Positions 54,059 to 63,418 of a stretch of DNA of 64,000 nucleotides are shown here, piece after piece; the stretch's first letter is position 1, and each line of letters starts with the position of its first letter. The stretch is from positions 62,001-126,000 of the forward strand of contig JAGWWF010000006.1 of assembly GCA_018970445.1 (NCBI GenBank). Direction: 5' to 3'. The notes below the pieces were generated by a model. It was not told the origin of the DNA. It saw only the letters and a list, made by a program, of their open reading frames with translations, and made no database searches. This stretch comes from Alphaproteobacteria bacterium. GTDB taxonomy: Bacteria > Pseudomonadota > Alphaproteobacteria > Sphingomonadales > Sphingomonadaceae. The translations under genes and the position numbers were made by a program.

Positions 54059-56938
54059 ATGAAGAATCCACTGATCGGGTGCCTGCTGGCCGGAGCCAGC
54101 CTGACGGCGCTGGCACCGGCGGCGCTGGCGCAGGCCGCCCAGCCGGCCGCGGCACCCGCCGCTGTCAGCCAGGCCGCCGATGAGGCGCCGGAAGAAATGG
54201 AAATGGTGGTGACCGGCTCGCGCCTGCTCAACAGCGGCACGATCAGCCCGACGCCGCTGACCACGGTTGCCACCACCGATCTGTTGCAGACGACCCCGAC
54301 CATCCTGGCCGATGCGCTGTACAAGCTGCCGGTGTTTGCCGGCCTGCCGGCGCAGCAGCGCAACCCGGGCAATTCCGGCGGCAATTCCGGCGCCAACGGG
54401 CTGAACCTGCGGTCGATCGGCGTGGATCGCACCCTGGTGCTGTTCAATGGCCAGCGTCTGCCGGTGAACAACATCGACCAGATCCCGCAGATGCTGATCA
54501 GCCGGGTGGACATCGTCACCGGCGGGGCCTCGGCGGTCTATGGTTCCGATGCCGTGGCCGGGGTGGTCAACTTCATCGTGGACAAGAAGTTCGAAGGCCT
54601 CAAGATCAACGCCCAGGCAGGCCTGTCCACCTATGGCGACAATTTCGTCCAGCGTTATGGCATCGCCGGCGGCAAGACGTTCGGCCGCCTGCACCTGATG
54701 GGCTCGGTCGAACATTTCAACGATCCCGGCATCATGTCGAAACTGGTGCGGCCGTGGGGGCGTGACGTTTTCTCGACGCAGGGTGCCGGCACGGTGGCCA
54801 ACCCGTTCCGTTCGATCATCAACACCCGCATCAGCAACACCTCGTTCGGTGGCAAGATCCTGGCCAGCAGCACCGGCCAGCCGGCCAACCCGCTGATCAA
54901 CCAGAATTTCACCACCAATGGCGTGCTGACCCCGTTCGTGAACGGCCAGACCACCGGGGCCAGCACCATCCAGAGCGGCGGTGACGGCGGCTTCCACAAA
55001 TTTGCCTCGCTCAAGACCAAGCTGGTCAACACCCAGGTGTTCGGCCGCGCCGATTACGAGCTGGCCGACAATGTGAATGTCTGGGCGCAGGCGACCTATG
55101 TGAAGACCAACAACCAGAACAATCACGAGGTCAACGAATTCCGCAACTACACGATCAGCGCGACCAACGCCTTCCTCAGCCCGGCGATCCAGCAGACGCT
55201 GGCCACCGCGGGGGTGCGCAGTTTCCTGTTTGGCAAGATGCTGGAACAGGCAACGCCGCGCCAGCCGGAAAGCTTCCTCGACACGCTCAACCTGGCGGGC
55301 GGATTCGATGGCAAGGTCAATCTGGGCGGGTCTGACTGGAACTGGGCCATCGCCGGCCAGATCAGCAAGGAAAAGCAGAACACCCGCAACAACGCCAACA
55401 TGGATGGTGCCAAGGCGGCCGCCGCGCTGGATGCCGTGGTCAACCCGGCCAATGGCCAGATTGTCTGCCGTGTCACGCTCACCAACCCCACCGCCTATCC
55501 CAATTGCGTGCCGATCAACGTGTTCGGCCCCACGTCGGAAAGCCGGGAGGCGCTGGATTATGTGCTGCTGCAAACCCAGTTCACCCGCTACACCGAACTG
55601 AAGGCGGTCAACGCCAGCTTTGCCGGTTCGCCGTTCAGCACCTGGGCCGGCCCGGTGCAGATGGCGATCAGCGGGGAAATGCGTGAAGCCTCGGTGCGGG
55701 TGAATTCGGATTTCCAGCCGACCGATCTGGTGGATTGTTCGACCCTGCCCAATTTCCCCGGCAGCACGCGGCCGTTGAACTGCAGCACCACGCAGGCGCG
55801 CTGGGTCAACAACGTCGTGTCGCGGCTGGCCCGCCAGCAGGTGTCGGTGAAGGAAGCCGCGGTCGAAGCCGACGTTCCGCTGCTGAAGGATTCGGCCATC
55901 GCCGAATCGCTCAACGTCAACGGCGCGGCGCGCTACACCGATTATTCGGCATCGGGTGTGGTCTGGACATGGAAGGCCGGGCTTGACTGGCACATCAACC
56001 GCGACATCCGCTTGCGCGCCACCCGCTCGCGCGACATTCTGGCCCCCAGCGTGACGCAGCTGTTCGGGGCGGTGGTCGTCAACCCGTCGGGCATCACCGA
56101 TCTGTTGACCGGCGTGAACGGCGTGGCCCCGGTGGAAACCCGCGCCAACCCCAATCTGGTGCCGGAAGTGGCCAACACGCTGACCGGCGGCATCGTGCTG
56201 ACGCCCAGCTTCCTGCCCAACTTCTCGCTGTCGATCGATTATTACCGCATCAAGATCGACAACGCGATTGCCAACGTCACCGGCAACAACGCCACCGTGG
56301 CCCGCCTGTGCGTGGAAAGCGCCGGCACCTCGCCGCTGTGCGCACTGTATGAACGGCCGCTGGGCCCCACCAACACGTCGCCGGCCAACTTCCCCACCCG
56401 CATCTTCGCGCAGCCGGAAAACATCGCAGCCTTCCTGTCCGAAGGCATCGATACCGAAGTGAACTACAACTTCCGGCTTGGCGAAGGCCGGGTGATCCTG
56501 CGCGGCCTGCTCACCTACACGATGCGGCAGACCACCCAGACCCTGCCCGGCACCACCGTGCTGGATGCGGCCGGGGCGGCCGGCCTGCCCAGCGTGCGCG
56601 CCACGCTGAATGCGCAATATGTGCGCGGGCCGCTGCGGGTCGACTGGCTGCAGCGCTATGTCAACAGCAGCCGGCGCGATGCCGATCCGGTGCAGGTGTG
56701 GGCCGAAGGCCCGGTGCCGGATCGCACCTACACCGATATCACCCTGTCCTATGACATCAAGGCGTTTGGCGGCACCAACCAGGTGTTCCTGAACATCCAG
56801 AACCTGTTCAACACCGGTCCGGCGGTGCACGGCAACACCGGCGGTTCGTCGTCGGTGCCCGGCCTGTTCCTGGCCAGCACCAACGGCCACGACATCATCG
56901 GCCGTTATTTCACCGTCGGCTTCCGCTCGCGGTTCTGA
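54059..56938 (+). CDS. Large TonB-dependent receptor, carbohydrate type
   Basis: 959-residue outer-membrane receptor. Signal peptide MKNPLIGCLLAGASLTALAP then a low-complexity Ala-rich stretch and TonB-box-like EMEMVVTGSRL. The plug has TPTILADALYKLPVFAG, LRSIGVDRTLVLFNGQRLP and VDIVTGGASAVYGSDAVAGV; the barrel ends YFTVGFRSRF. This is the Caulobacter/sphingomonad oligosaccharide-type receptor. It sits between LacI-type sites and the sugar enzymes and is the likely importer for this locus. Followed by a strong terminator. Confidence 0.92.
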   Translation: MKNPLIGCLLAGASLTALAPAALAQAAQPAAAPAAVSQAADEAPEEMEMVVTGSRLLNSGTISPTPLTTVATTDLLQTTPTILADALYKLPVFAGLPAQQRNPGNSGGNSGANGLNLRSIGVDRTLVLFNGQRLPVNNIDQIPQMLISRVDIVTGGASAVYGSDAVAGVVNFIVDKKFEGLKINAQAGLSTYGDNFVQRYGIAGGKTFGRLHLMGSVEHFNDPGIMSKLVRPWGRDVFSTQGAGTVANPFRSIINTRISNTSFGGKILASSTGQPANPLINQNFTTNGVLTPFVNGQTTGASTIQSGGDGGFHKFASLKTKLVNTQVFGRADYELADNVNVWAQATYVKTNNQNNHEVNEFRNYTISATNAFLSPAIQQTLATAGVRSFLFGKMLEQATPRQPESFLDTLNLAGGFDGKVNLGGSDWNWAIAGQISKEKQNTRNNANMDGAKAAAALDAVVNPANGQIVCRVTLTNPTAYPNCVPINVFGPTSESREALDYVLLQTQFTRYTELKAVNASFAGSPFSTWAGPVQMAISGEMREASVRVNSDFQPTDLVDCSTLPNFPGSTRPLNCSTTQARWVNNVVSRLARQQVSVKEAAVEADVPLLKDSAIAESLNVNGAARYTDYSASGVVWTWKAGLDWHINRDIRLRATRSRDILAPSVTQLFGAVVVNPSGITDLLTGVNGVAPVETRANPNLVPEVANTLTGGIVLTPSFLPNFSLSIDYYRIKIDNAIANVTGNNATVARLCVESAGTSPLCALYERPLGPTNTSPANFPTRIFAQPENIAAFLSEGIDTEVNYNFRLGEGRVILRGLLTYTMRQTTQTLPGTTVLDAAGAAGLPSVRATLNAQYVRGPLRVDWLQRYVNSSRRDADPVQVWAEGPVPDRTYTDITLSYDIKAFGGTNQVFLNIQNLFNTGPAVHGNTGGSSSVPGLFLASTNGHDIIGRYFTVGFRSRF

Positions 56939-56973
56939 TCGTCATGGCTGCCCGGCGGCCCTGATCCGTTCCC

Positions 56974-57007
56974 CGCCGGGCCATGCCAGCATGGCCCGGC
57001 GTTTTTT
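56974..57007 (+). terminator. Rho-independent terminator after the TonB receptor
   Basis: GCCGGGCCATGC-CA-GCATGGCCCGGC with one more C-G pair outside, 13-bp stem, 2-base spacer, followed by TTTTTT. A textbook intrinsic terminator ending the receptor transcript 25 nt before the next gene start. Confidence 0.93.
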
Positions 57008-57031
57008 CGCCATGGCAGCATGGAGGTCGTG

Positions 57032-57946
57032 ATGGACAGGCGGCTGTTTCTGGCCGGTGCGGGGGCGGCGCTGCTGGCCGGTGGCCGGGCTGCCGCGCAA
57101 GCGGCCGGCATCCCGCCCGAACTGCGGGCGCGGCTGGCGGTGAGCAGCTCCACCTGGCGCGCCCATTATGATGGCCGCTTCAGCCAGGCCGGCGCGCTGC
57201 CCCGCCTGTCACACCGCAGCCTGCCGGCGCATGTCAGGCAGCGCCACGGCCTGTCCCGCATCGAGCTGTGGGATCAGCAGTTCGGCCCGGCCGGCCACAG
57301 CTTTGCCGAATGCCGGGCCATCCGCGCTGCGGCCGATGCCGCCGGCGTGCAGATCGCCAGTGTCGAGGTGGAGGACATGCCGCCGCTGGACGCCGCCGAT
57401 GCCGATGATCGCGCCCAGGCGGTGGCCGAAGGCCGGGTGTGGCTGGAAAAGGCGCGGGTGCTGGGCTGCACGTCGATGCGATTCAACGTCAACCGCAGCC
57501 GCACAGAGGCCATCAACCGCGATGCCGCGGTGGCGGTGCTGCGCCGGCTGGCCGATCATGGCGGCAAACTGGGCGTGGTGGTGCTGCTGGAAAATCACGG
57601 CGGCGCCACCGCCACCATCGCCGCCATGGCGGATCTGGTGCGCGCGGTGAACCACCCCTTTGTGAAGGCGGAGCCGGATTGGGGCGCCTGGGCCCCGCCC
57701 GGTGACCGCTATGCGGCGATGGCGGCCGCCATGCCGCTGGCCCATATCGTGTCGGCCAAGGGCCAGTTGTTCGATCCCGACACCTATGCCCACAGCAGTT
57801 ACGATGTGGCGCGGCTGGTGCGCGAGGCCGAAGCCGGCGGCTATCGCGGGGTCTATTCCATCGAACTCTACAACAACCCCGCCCCGGCCGATACCGATCG
57901 GGCGGTGGACTGGATGATCCGCACCATCGCGGCCGAACTGCGCTGA
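57032..57946 (+). CDS. Tat-exported TIM-barrel epimerase/isomerase-like protein 2
   Basis: 304 residues. MDRRLFLAGAGAALLAGGRA is a Tat signal. The mature TIM barrel has SRIELWDQQFGPAGHSFAEC, GVVVLLENHGGATATIA (metal Glu), VKAEPDWGAWAPPGDRYA (Asp) and YRGVYSIELYNNP (Glu). Distinct from the exported TIM barrel at 44437. ATG 57032 has GGAGGT 6 nt upstream; ATG 57020 is less likely. Stop adjacent to the convergent hydrolase stop. Confidence 0.83.
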   Translation: MDRRLFLAGAGAALLAGGRAAAQAAGIPPELRARLAVSSSTWRAHYDGRFSQAGALPRLSHRSLPAHVRQRHGLSRIELWDQQFGPAGHSFAECRAIRAAADAAGVQIASVEVEDMPPLDAADADDRAQAVAEGRVWLEKARVLGCTSMRFNVNRSRTEAINRDAAVAVLRRLADHGGKLGVVVLLENHGGATATIAAMADLVRAVNHPFVKAEPDWGAWAPPGDRYAAMAAAMPLAHIVSAKGQLFDPDTYAHSSYDVARLVREAEAGGYRGVYSIELYNNPAPADTDRAVDWMIRTIAAELR

Positions 57947-58924
57947 TCAGGCCGGGCCGGCCAGCGGCGGCAGGGTCAGGAAGCTGTGCATCACGTGCAG
58001 GATGCGGTGGCGGTTGCGGCCCAGCACGGCGATATGGGCAACGCCGTCGAGAATCGCGAACTGGCGATCAGGCGATGGCAGCCGGCCAAAGAAATCCAGC
58101 AGATCGGCCTCGGTCGCATTGCCGTCGTGGATGGCGCGGGTCATCAGCACCGGCATGGTGAGTTTGGCCGGATCGACCAGCGGCATTTTCGTCGCCATGT
58201 CGAGATAGGTGCCGTTGGGGATGCGGTTGCCCAGCGCCAGTTCATAGCGCGCCAGCGCCGCCGGCACCGCCGGATCGAAGCTGGTGGGATCATCGCGGCT
58301 GAAGATGCCGACATAGGTCGCCTCGCTGGCCGGGCGGGTGGGGTTGGCGCGCAGATTGGCCACATTGGCGCGGCGGCGGGCGATTTCGGGGGCATCATTG
58401 CCGGTGTGGGTGAAGCCATCCAGGATCAGCCGGCTGATGCGGCCGGGCTGGCGCATCGCCAGCAGCCCGGCGCGCAGGGCCCCCGATGACTGGCCATAGA
58501 CCATGGGCGCGGCCACCCCGGTTTCGCGTTCGACCAGCGCAAAGGCCGCCGCCAGATCATCGGCGCCCGATGCAATGTCGGAAAAGCCGCCGGTGCGGGT
58601 GGAGCGGCCATAGGATTCATGATCCATCGTCCACACATCGAAGCCGGCCCGGGCAAACCAGTCCATCATCGAATAATCCTGGCCCGGCACCTGCAGATCA
58701 TAGCCGCCGCGCCCGGAAAAGCTGGACCCATGCACCAGGAACAGCAGCGGCTGCGGCCCCGTCGCCTGCGCCTGCCGCTTGCGATAGAGATAGAGCCGCA
58801 CATCGCCCTTGCTGGCCCAATATTCGCTGGCAATGATCCGCGGGGCGGCGGCCGCCGCCGGGGCGCTGCCCAGCAGCATGGCGGCCGTGGCGGCGGCGCC
58901 GAGGGATTCACGACGGGTCAGCAT
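57947..58924 (-). CDS. Tat-exported alpha/beta hydrolase
   Basis: 325 residues. MLTRRESLGAAATAAMLLGS is a Tat signal. Motifs: LFLVHGSSFSGRGG (oxyanion), VYGQSSGALRAGLLA (nucleophile), RAIHDGNATE (acid) and LDGVAHIAVLG (His). The substrate is unknown; a sugar ester or lactone is plausible from context. AAAGGA precedes the ATG. Last gene of the six-gene operon starting at the MFS carrier. Confidence 0.85.
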   Translation of the reverse strand: MLTRRESLGAAATAAMLLGSAPAAAAAPRIIASEYWASKGDVRLYLYRKRQAQATGPQPLLFLVHGSSFSGRGGYDLQVPGQDYSMMDWFARAGFDVWTMDHESYGRSTRTGGFSDIASGADDLAAAFALVERETGVAAPMVYGQSSGALRAGLLAMRQPGRISRLILDGFTHTGNDAPEIARRRANVANLRANPTRPASEATYVGIFSRDDPTSFDPAVPAALARYELALGNRIPNGTYLDMATKMPLVDPAKLTMPVLMTRAIHDGNATEADLLDFFGRLPSPDRQFAILDGVAHIAVLGRNRHRILHVMHSFLTLPPLAGPA

Positions 58925-58947
58925 GGCGATCCTTTCCGGCCGGCGGA

Positions 58948-60006
58948 TCAGCGGCAGTGGCGCTCGCTGCCGCCGGTGCGCTGGTTGGCAAAGGTGAAAC
59001 AGGCATCGCGCGACACGCTGATCAGCAGATTCTGGTTGCCGAAGCGATCGATGTTGACGATGCGGTCGGGCTGCGTGTCGGCCGCCGGGCTGCGGGTGGC
59101 GGCGTGCAGCTGCCAGACGCGCGCGCCGGGCACCGCCTTGTAGCGGTTCAGCACGTCGGCATCGCCGCCCTTGGTCGGGCCATTGTTCACCACCACCAGG
59201 CGCGGCGCGATGCTGGCCACCAGCGCCGGCGGATTCGAGACGCCGCTGCCGTGATTGTCGGCAAACATCAGATCAACGCTGCCCACCCGATTCACCGGGC
59301 ACACCAGCCGATATTCCAGCGCCCAGGTGGCATCGCCCAGGCTGAGGATGCGGGCCTTGCCCCAGCGCAGCAGCAGGCCCAGCGAGCGGGGGTTTTCCTC
59401 GCCGCCATTGTCGTCCATGTCGGTCGGCCCGCTGCACCCGCTGCCCGGCGCCCCGCTGCCCGGCAGGGCGCGCGGCGCGAACTGGCCATCGCTGTGCACC
59501 GCGATCAGTTCCAGCCCGTCGATCCTCAGCCGTTCCCCGGCCGCCATCACGCGCTGTTTCAGCCCCTGTTTGGCCTGCACATAGAGCGGCCAGATGGTTT
59601 CCGGCGAGATCGGGATTTTCTCCCTGGGCAGATCGGGGGTGACAAACTCGCGGTTGGGGCCATGATCGATCAGTTCGCCAACGGGCATCAACTTCACCAG
59701 ATCATTCAGGCCGCCGATATGATCGATGTGATAATGGGTGATCAGCAGATGATCGATCCGCGTCAGCCCGGCGGCGCGCGCCGCGGCCACGATGCGTTCG
59801 GCGCTGGAGGGGCTGGGTGGCACCGGCGGCCCGCCCGGCTGGGCGCGCGGCCCGCCGCGCCCGGCCGGCCAGCCGGTATCGATCAGCAGGGATCGGCCGC
59901 TGGGCGTGATGTACAGCGTGGCGGCCCCGCCATCGACATCGATGCTGATGATCTTCAGATCGACGGCCGGGGCGGCGGCGGCAAGCAGCAGGGCGGCCGC
60001 GATCAT
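58948..60006 (-). CDS. Exported metallo-beta-lactamase fold hydrolase
   Basis: 352 residues with a short signal (MIAAALLLAAAAPAV). The MBL metal motif is LLITHYHIDHIGGLND (HxHxDH), with further ligands in SLGDAT and FADNHGSG. The layout is like the ComEC/Rec2-type competence hydrolase group, but here it is stand-alone and exported. ATG overlaps the GalM stop by 4 nt. Confidence 0.85.
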   Translation of the reverse strand: MIAAALLLAAAAPAVDLKIISIDVDGGAATLYITPSGRSLLIDTGWPAGRGGPRAQPGGPPVPPSPSSAERIVAAARAAGLTRIDHLLITHYHIDHIGGLNDLVKLMPVGELIDHGPNREFVTPDLPREKIPISPETIWPLYVQAKQGLKQRVMAAGERLRIDGLELIAVHSDGQFAPRALPGSGAPGSGCSGPTDMDDNGGEENPRSLGLLLRWGKARILSLGDATWALEYRLVCPVNRVGSVDLMFADNHGSGVSNPPALVASIAPRLVVVNNGPTKGGDADVLNRYKAVPGARVWQLHAATRSPAADTQPDRIVNIDRFGNQNLLISVSRDACFTFANQRTGGSERHCR

Positions 60007-61130
60007 TTCACCACCCCAAAGGCAAAGACGGTGGTGGAGGTGAAGACCTGGCCTGGATCGAGCCGGGTGGACGGGAAGGCCGGCTGGTTGGGGCTGTCGG
60101 GCGCGTGCTGGGTTTCCAGCGCGATGCCGTCGCCCTGGCGCAGCAGGCGGTTGTCGCCGGCCAGCTGGCTGCCGTTGAAATTGTTGGCGGTGAAGACCTG
60201 CACGCCCGGTTCGGTGGTGGAGACCAGCAGGCGGCGGCCCGACGCGGGATCGATCAGCTCGGCCGCAGGGCGCAGGCTGCCGGCGGGGCCGTCGATGATG
60301 AAATTATGGTCCAGCCCGCGCGCCAGCAGCAATTGCGGATGCGGGGTGCGCAGGGCCGGGCCGATCGGGCGCAGGGTGCGAAAATCGAACGGCGTGCCGG
60401 CCACCGCGGCCAGTTCACCGGTTGGGATCATCCTGTCGGTCACCGGGGTGAACTGGCTGGCGAACAGGTGCAGGTGATGGCCATCGATGGGCCCGCTGCC
60501 ATGGCCGGCCAGATTGAAATAGCTGTGGTTGGTGACATTGATGTGGGTGGGCCTGGTGGTGGTGGCCCGCCAGTCCAGCCGCAGTTCGCCGGCATCGTTC
60601 AGGCTGTAGGTGGCCGTCACATGCACGGCGCCGGGAAAGCCATTGTCGCCATCCGGGCTGTCGAGGCTGAGTTCGACCCCGCTGGGCAGCAGGCGCGGCG
60701 TCCACAATTTCGTGCCCCAGCCGCCGCCGGTCTGGCTTTGGCCGCCGTGGATGGTGATGCCGGTTTCCGGGTTGGCCGGCAGTGCAAAGCGCTGGCCATC
60801 GATGCTGAAGCCGCCCCCGGCAATGCGGTTGGCATAACGGCCGATCAGCGTGTTGAACGAACCGCCGCGATCCCAGCCGGCAAAATCCGGCCGGGTGAGC
60901 ACGACATTGGCGAGCCGGCCCTGGCTATCGGGCACCCACAGCTGCGCCAGCGCGCCGCCGCGGGTGAGGATCACCACCTTCATGCCCTGGGCGTTGGCCA
61001 GCGTGATCGCCTCGACCACCTCCCCCCTGGCGTTGGTGCCGAACGGGGCGATGCTGGCGGTGGCGGCCAGCGCCGGGGATGCAATCAGGCTCATGATTAT
61101 GCCTTGGGCAACAAGTATAGCCTTGATCAT
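60003..61130 (-). CDS. galM: Periplasmic aldose 1-epimerase
   Basis: 375-residue galactose mutarotase. Signal segment GIIMSLIASPALAA. Motifs: NTLIGRYANRIAGGGFSIDG, GITIHGG, VTNHSYFNLAGHG (catalytic His), LARGLDHNFI and GIALETQHAPDSPN (catalytic Glu). It interconverts alpha and beta anomers of aldoses. Its position before the PQQ aldose dehydrogenase suggests it feeds the correct anomer to that enzyme. Overlaps both neighbours by 4 nt. Confidence 0.93.
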   Translation of the reverse strand: MIKAILVAQGIIMSLIASPALAATASIAPFGTNARGEVVEAITLANAQGMKVVILTRGGALAQLWVPDSQGRLANVVLTRPDFAGWDRGGSFNTLIGRYANRIAGGGFSIDGQRFALPANPETGITIHGGQSQTGGGWGTKLWTPRLLPSGVELSLDSPDGDNGFPGAVHVTATYSLNDAGELRLDWRATTTRPTHINVTNHSYFNLAGHGSGPIDGHHLHLFASQFTPVTDRMIPTGELAAVAGTPFDFRTLRPIGPALRTPHPQLLLARGLDHNFIIDGPAGSLRPAAELIDPASGRRLLVSTTEPGVQVFTANNFNGSQLAGDNRLLRQGDGIALETQHAPDSPNQPAFPSTRLDPGQVFTSTTVFAFGVVK

Positions 61131-62662
61131 GGCAGTGGCTCCAGCCGGACAACAAGGCCAGGCGTGGCGGCCGACAGCGGCTGGCCGGTGCCCTGCCCGG
61201 TGGGCTGCTGCACCAGCACGACGATATGGCCCTGCGCGTCGGTGGCCAGCGCGCGCACCCGGCCATAGGCGTTGAACAATATTTCCTGCCGGGTGATGCG
61301 GGGGCCGGCCAGCACCAGCCGGCGCAGCTGCTGGCCCGACAGCGCCGCCACGAACAGATTGCCGCGCCAGCCCGGATAGCGGTTGCCGCGATAGACCATG
61401 ATGCCCGACGGCGCGATGGTGGGGGTGTAATAGGCGACGGGGCCGATCATGCCGGGGGCCGCCCGCGCCGAAATACCCGGCTGGATGCCCATCGAAACGA
61501 CGCCCCAGCCATAATTGCCGCCGGCGCGGATCAGGTTGATTTCATCGCCGCCGCTGGGGCCATGTTCGGCCTCCCACAGATTGCCGGCAGCATCATGGGC
61601 CAGCCCCTGCGGGTTGCGATGGCCGTAACTGAGGATGGATGGCACCGCGCCGGGCCGGTTCAGGAAGGGATTGTCGGCCGGGATGCTGCCATCGCGGTTG
61701 ATGCGGTGCAGCTTGCCCAGCGGGGTTGCCAGATCCTGCGCATTGGCCATGTCGCCGCGTTCGCCGATCGAAAACAGCAGCCGGCCCTGGGCATCAAAGG
61801 CCAGCCGGCTGCCATAATGCACGCCGCTGGGCGTGTAGCGATCGGGGGGGCTGCGAAACAGCGTCTGCTGATCCACCCACTGGCCGGCTGCATTGATGCG
61901 GCCGCGCACGATGATCGTCATCGATGGATGGTTGGGGGGGCGCTCCCCCGGTTTCAGCACCGGGGGCGGCGGCAGCTGATATCCGGGTTTGAGTTCGACC
62001 AGGCTGAGATAGACCCAGCCGGTGCGGGCATAATCGGGATCGATCGCCACATCCATCAGCCCGGCATCCTGGCGTTCCCACACCGCCGGCGTGCCGCTGA
62101 TGGTGGCCATGGCGCCATCGCTGGCGATCCGGCGCAGGCGGCCGGGTCGTTCCGTCACCAGCAGGCCGCCATCGGGCAGGGCGGCGATGCCCCACGGCGT
62201 GTCCAGCCCGCGCGCCACCACCTTCAGGCGGAATTTCTGTGCCTGGGATGTGATCACCGCGCCATCAGGATCGGCGATGAAGGCCGGGCGCGGGCGGGCG
62301 CTGTCGGCTTCCAGCCGGATCCAGGCGATCAGCTGCCAGATCTGGGCATCGGGCAGCAGCTCGGCAAAGGCCGGCATTTCCGCCCCGCTGATGCCGGCCT
62401 TGATGATGCGGAACAAATCCTCGTCGCTGCGCGCCGACAAAAGCCGTGAATCGAACAGATTGGGGGCGCGGCCCACCGTGCCCGGCGTGCCGTGGCAGCC
62501 GCTGCAATTGTCGGTGAAGCGCTGGCCGGTCTGCCGCTGCAATTCGCGGCCGCCGCCAAACCCGGCCGCATTGGGCGCGGGCGGCGCACTGGGCGCGGGC
62601 GCCTGGGCCAGCAACAGCCCGGCGGCCAGCGCCAGCGCGGCAGCAAGGCCGAAGCGGCTCAT
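61127..62662 (-). CDS. PQQ-dependent aldose sugar dehydrogenase fused to cytochrome c
   Basis: 511 residues. Signal peptide MSRFGLAAALALAAGLLLAQ, then a cytochrome c domain with DNCSGCHGTPG and MPAFAELLPD (axial Met), then the soluble-GDH/YliI six-bladed propeller: LDTPWGIAALPDGGLLVTER, TPSGVHYGSRLAFD (catalytic His), SYGHRNPQGLAHD and EHGPSGGDEINLI. It would oxidise aldoses and pass electrons to its own heme. ATG 62662 overlaps the SDR stop by 4 nt. Confidence 0.92.
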   Translation of the reverse strand: MSRFGLAAALALAAGLLLAQAPAPSAPPAPNAAGFGGGRELQRQTGQRFTDNCSGCHGTPGTVGRAPNLFDSRLLSARSDEDLFRIIKAGISGAEMPAFAELLPDAQIWQLIAWIRLEADSARPRPAFIADPDGAVITSQAQKFRLKVVARGLDTPWGIAALPDGGLLVTERPGRLRRIASDGAMATISGTPAVWERQDAGLMDVAIDPDYARTGWVYLSLVELKPGYQLPPPPVLKPGERPPNHPSMTIIVRGRINAAGQWVDQQTLFRSPPDRYTPSGVHYGSRLAFDAQGRLLFSIGERGDMANAQDLATPLGKLHRINRDGSIPADNPFLNRPGAVPSILSYGHRNPQGLAHDAAGNLWEAEHGPSGGDEINLIRAGGNYGWGVVSMGIQPGISARAAPGMIGPVAYYTPTIAPSGIMVYRGNRYPGWRGNLFVAALSGQQLRRLVLAGPRITRQEILFNAYGRVRALATDAQGHIVVLVQQPTGQGTGQPLSAATPGLVVRLEPLP

Positions 62663-63414
62663 TTTGCCGTCCAGCCGCCGTCGATCAAGATGTCGGTGCC
62701 GGTGACAAAGCCGGCGAGATCGGCACACAGATAGGTGACGAGCGCGCCGATTTCCGCCGTCTGGCCCCAGCGGCCCACCGGCAGGCTGGCCAGAAAGGCG
62801 GCGTTGGCCACCGGATCATCCATCACCGCCCGGTTCATCGGCGTGCCGAACGGGCCGGGGCTGATGGCGTTGACGGTGATGCCCTCGTCGGCCAGTTCCA
62901 GCGCCAGCGATTTGGTCAGGCCCAGCAGGCTGGCCTTGGCCGCCGAATAGGCGGTGCGGCCGGGCAGCGAGATATGGGCCATGATCGAGGCCAGGTTGAT
63001 GATCCGGCCATAGCCCGAACCCATCATGCCGGGCACAAAGCCATGGCAGGCCAGAAAGGTGGAGATCAGGCTGGAATCGATCACGCTGCGAAATTCGGCC
63101 AGGCTGAAATCCACCAGCGGCTTCCGGATGTTGGTGCCGGCCGAATTGATCAAGATCTGCGGATTGGGCGACCAGGCGTTCACCGCCGCCACCAGCGCGG
63201 CCACGCTGGCCTCGTCGGTCATCTCGGCGGTGAAGGCGGTGGCCTCCACCCCGCTGGCGGCCAGCCGGGCGGCCAGTGCCTCCAGCGCCTCGGCCCGGCG
63301 GCCCACCAGCGCCAGTTTCGCGCCGGCCGCGCCCAGCGCTTCGGCCATCGCCTCGCCCAGGCCGCCGCTGGCGCCAATGATCACCGCGGTGCGGCCAGTG
63401 AGCGAAACCTGCAT
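62659..63414 (-). CDS. SDR family oxidoreductase (gluconate 5-dehydrogenase-like)
   Basis: 251-residue classical short-chain dehydrogenase. Cofactor motif IGASGGLGEAM, NAG-like NSAGTN, catalytic Ser in NLASIMAHIS and Tyr/Lys in YSAAKASLLG, ending ILIDGGWTAK. It fits gluconate 5-dehydrogenases and related sugar-acid oxidoreductases. No signal peptide: cytoplasmic, acting on the acid imported by the adjacent MFS carrier. Confidence 0.9.
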   Translation of the reverse strand: MQVSLTGRTAVIIGASGGLGEAMAEALGAAGAKLALVGRRAEALEALAARLAASGVEATAFTAEMTDEASVAALVAAVNAWSPNPQILINSAGTNIRKPLVDFSLAEFRSVIDSSLISTFLACHGFVPGMMGSGYGRIINLASIMAHISLPGRTAYSAAKASLLGLTKSLALELADEGITVNAISPGPFGTPMNRAVMDDPVANAAFLASLPVGRWGQTAEIGALVTYLCADLAGFVTGTDILIDGGWTAK

Positions 63415-63418
63415 CAGT

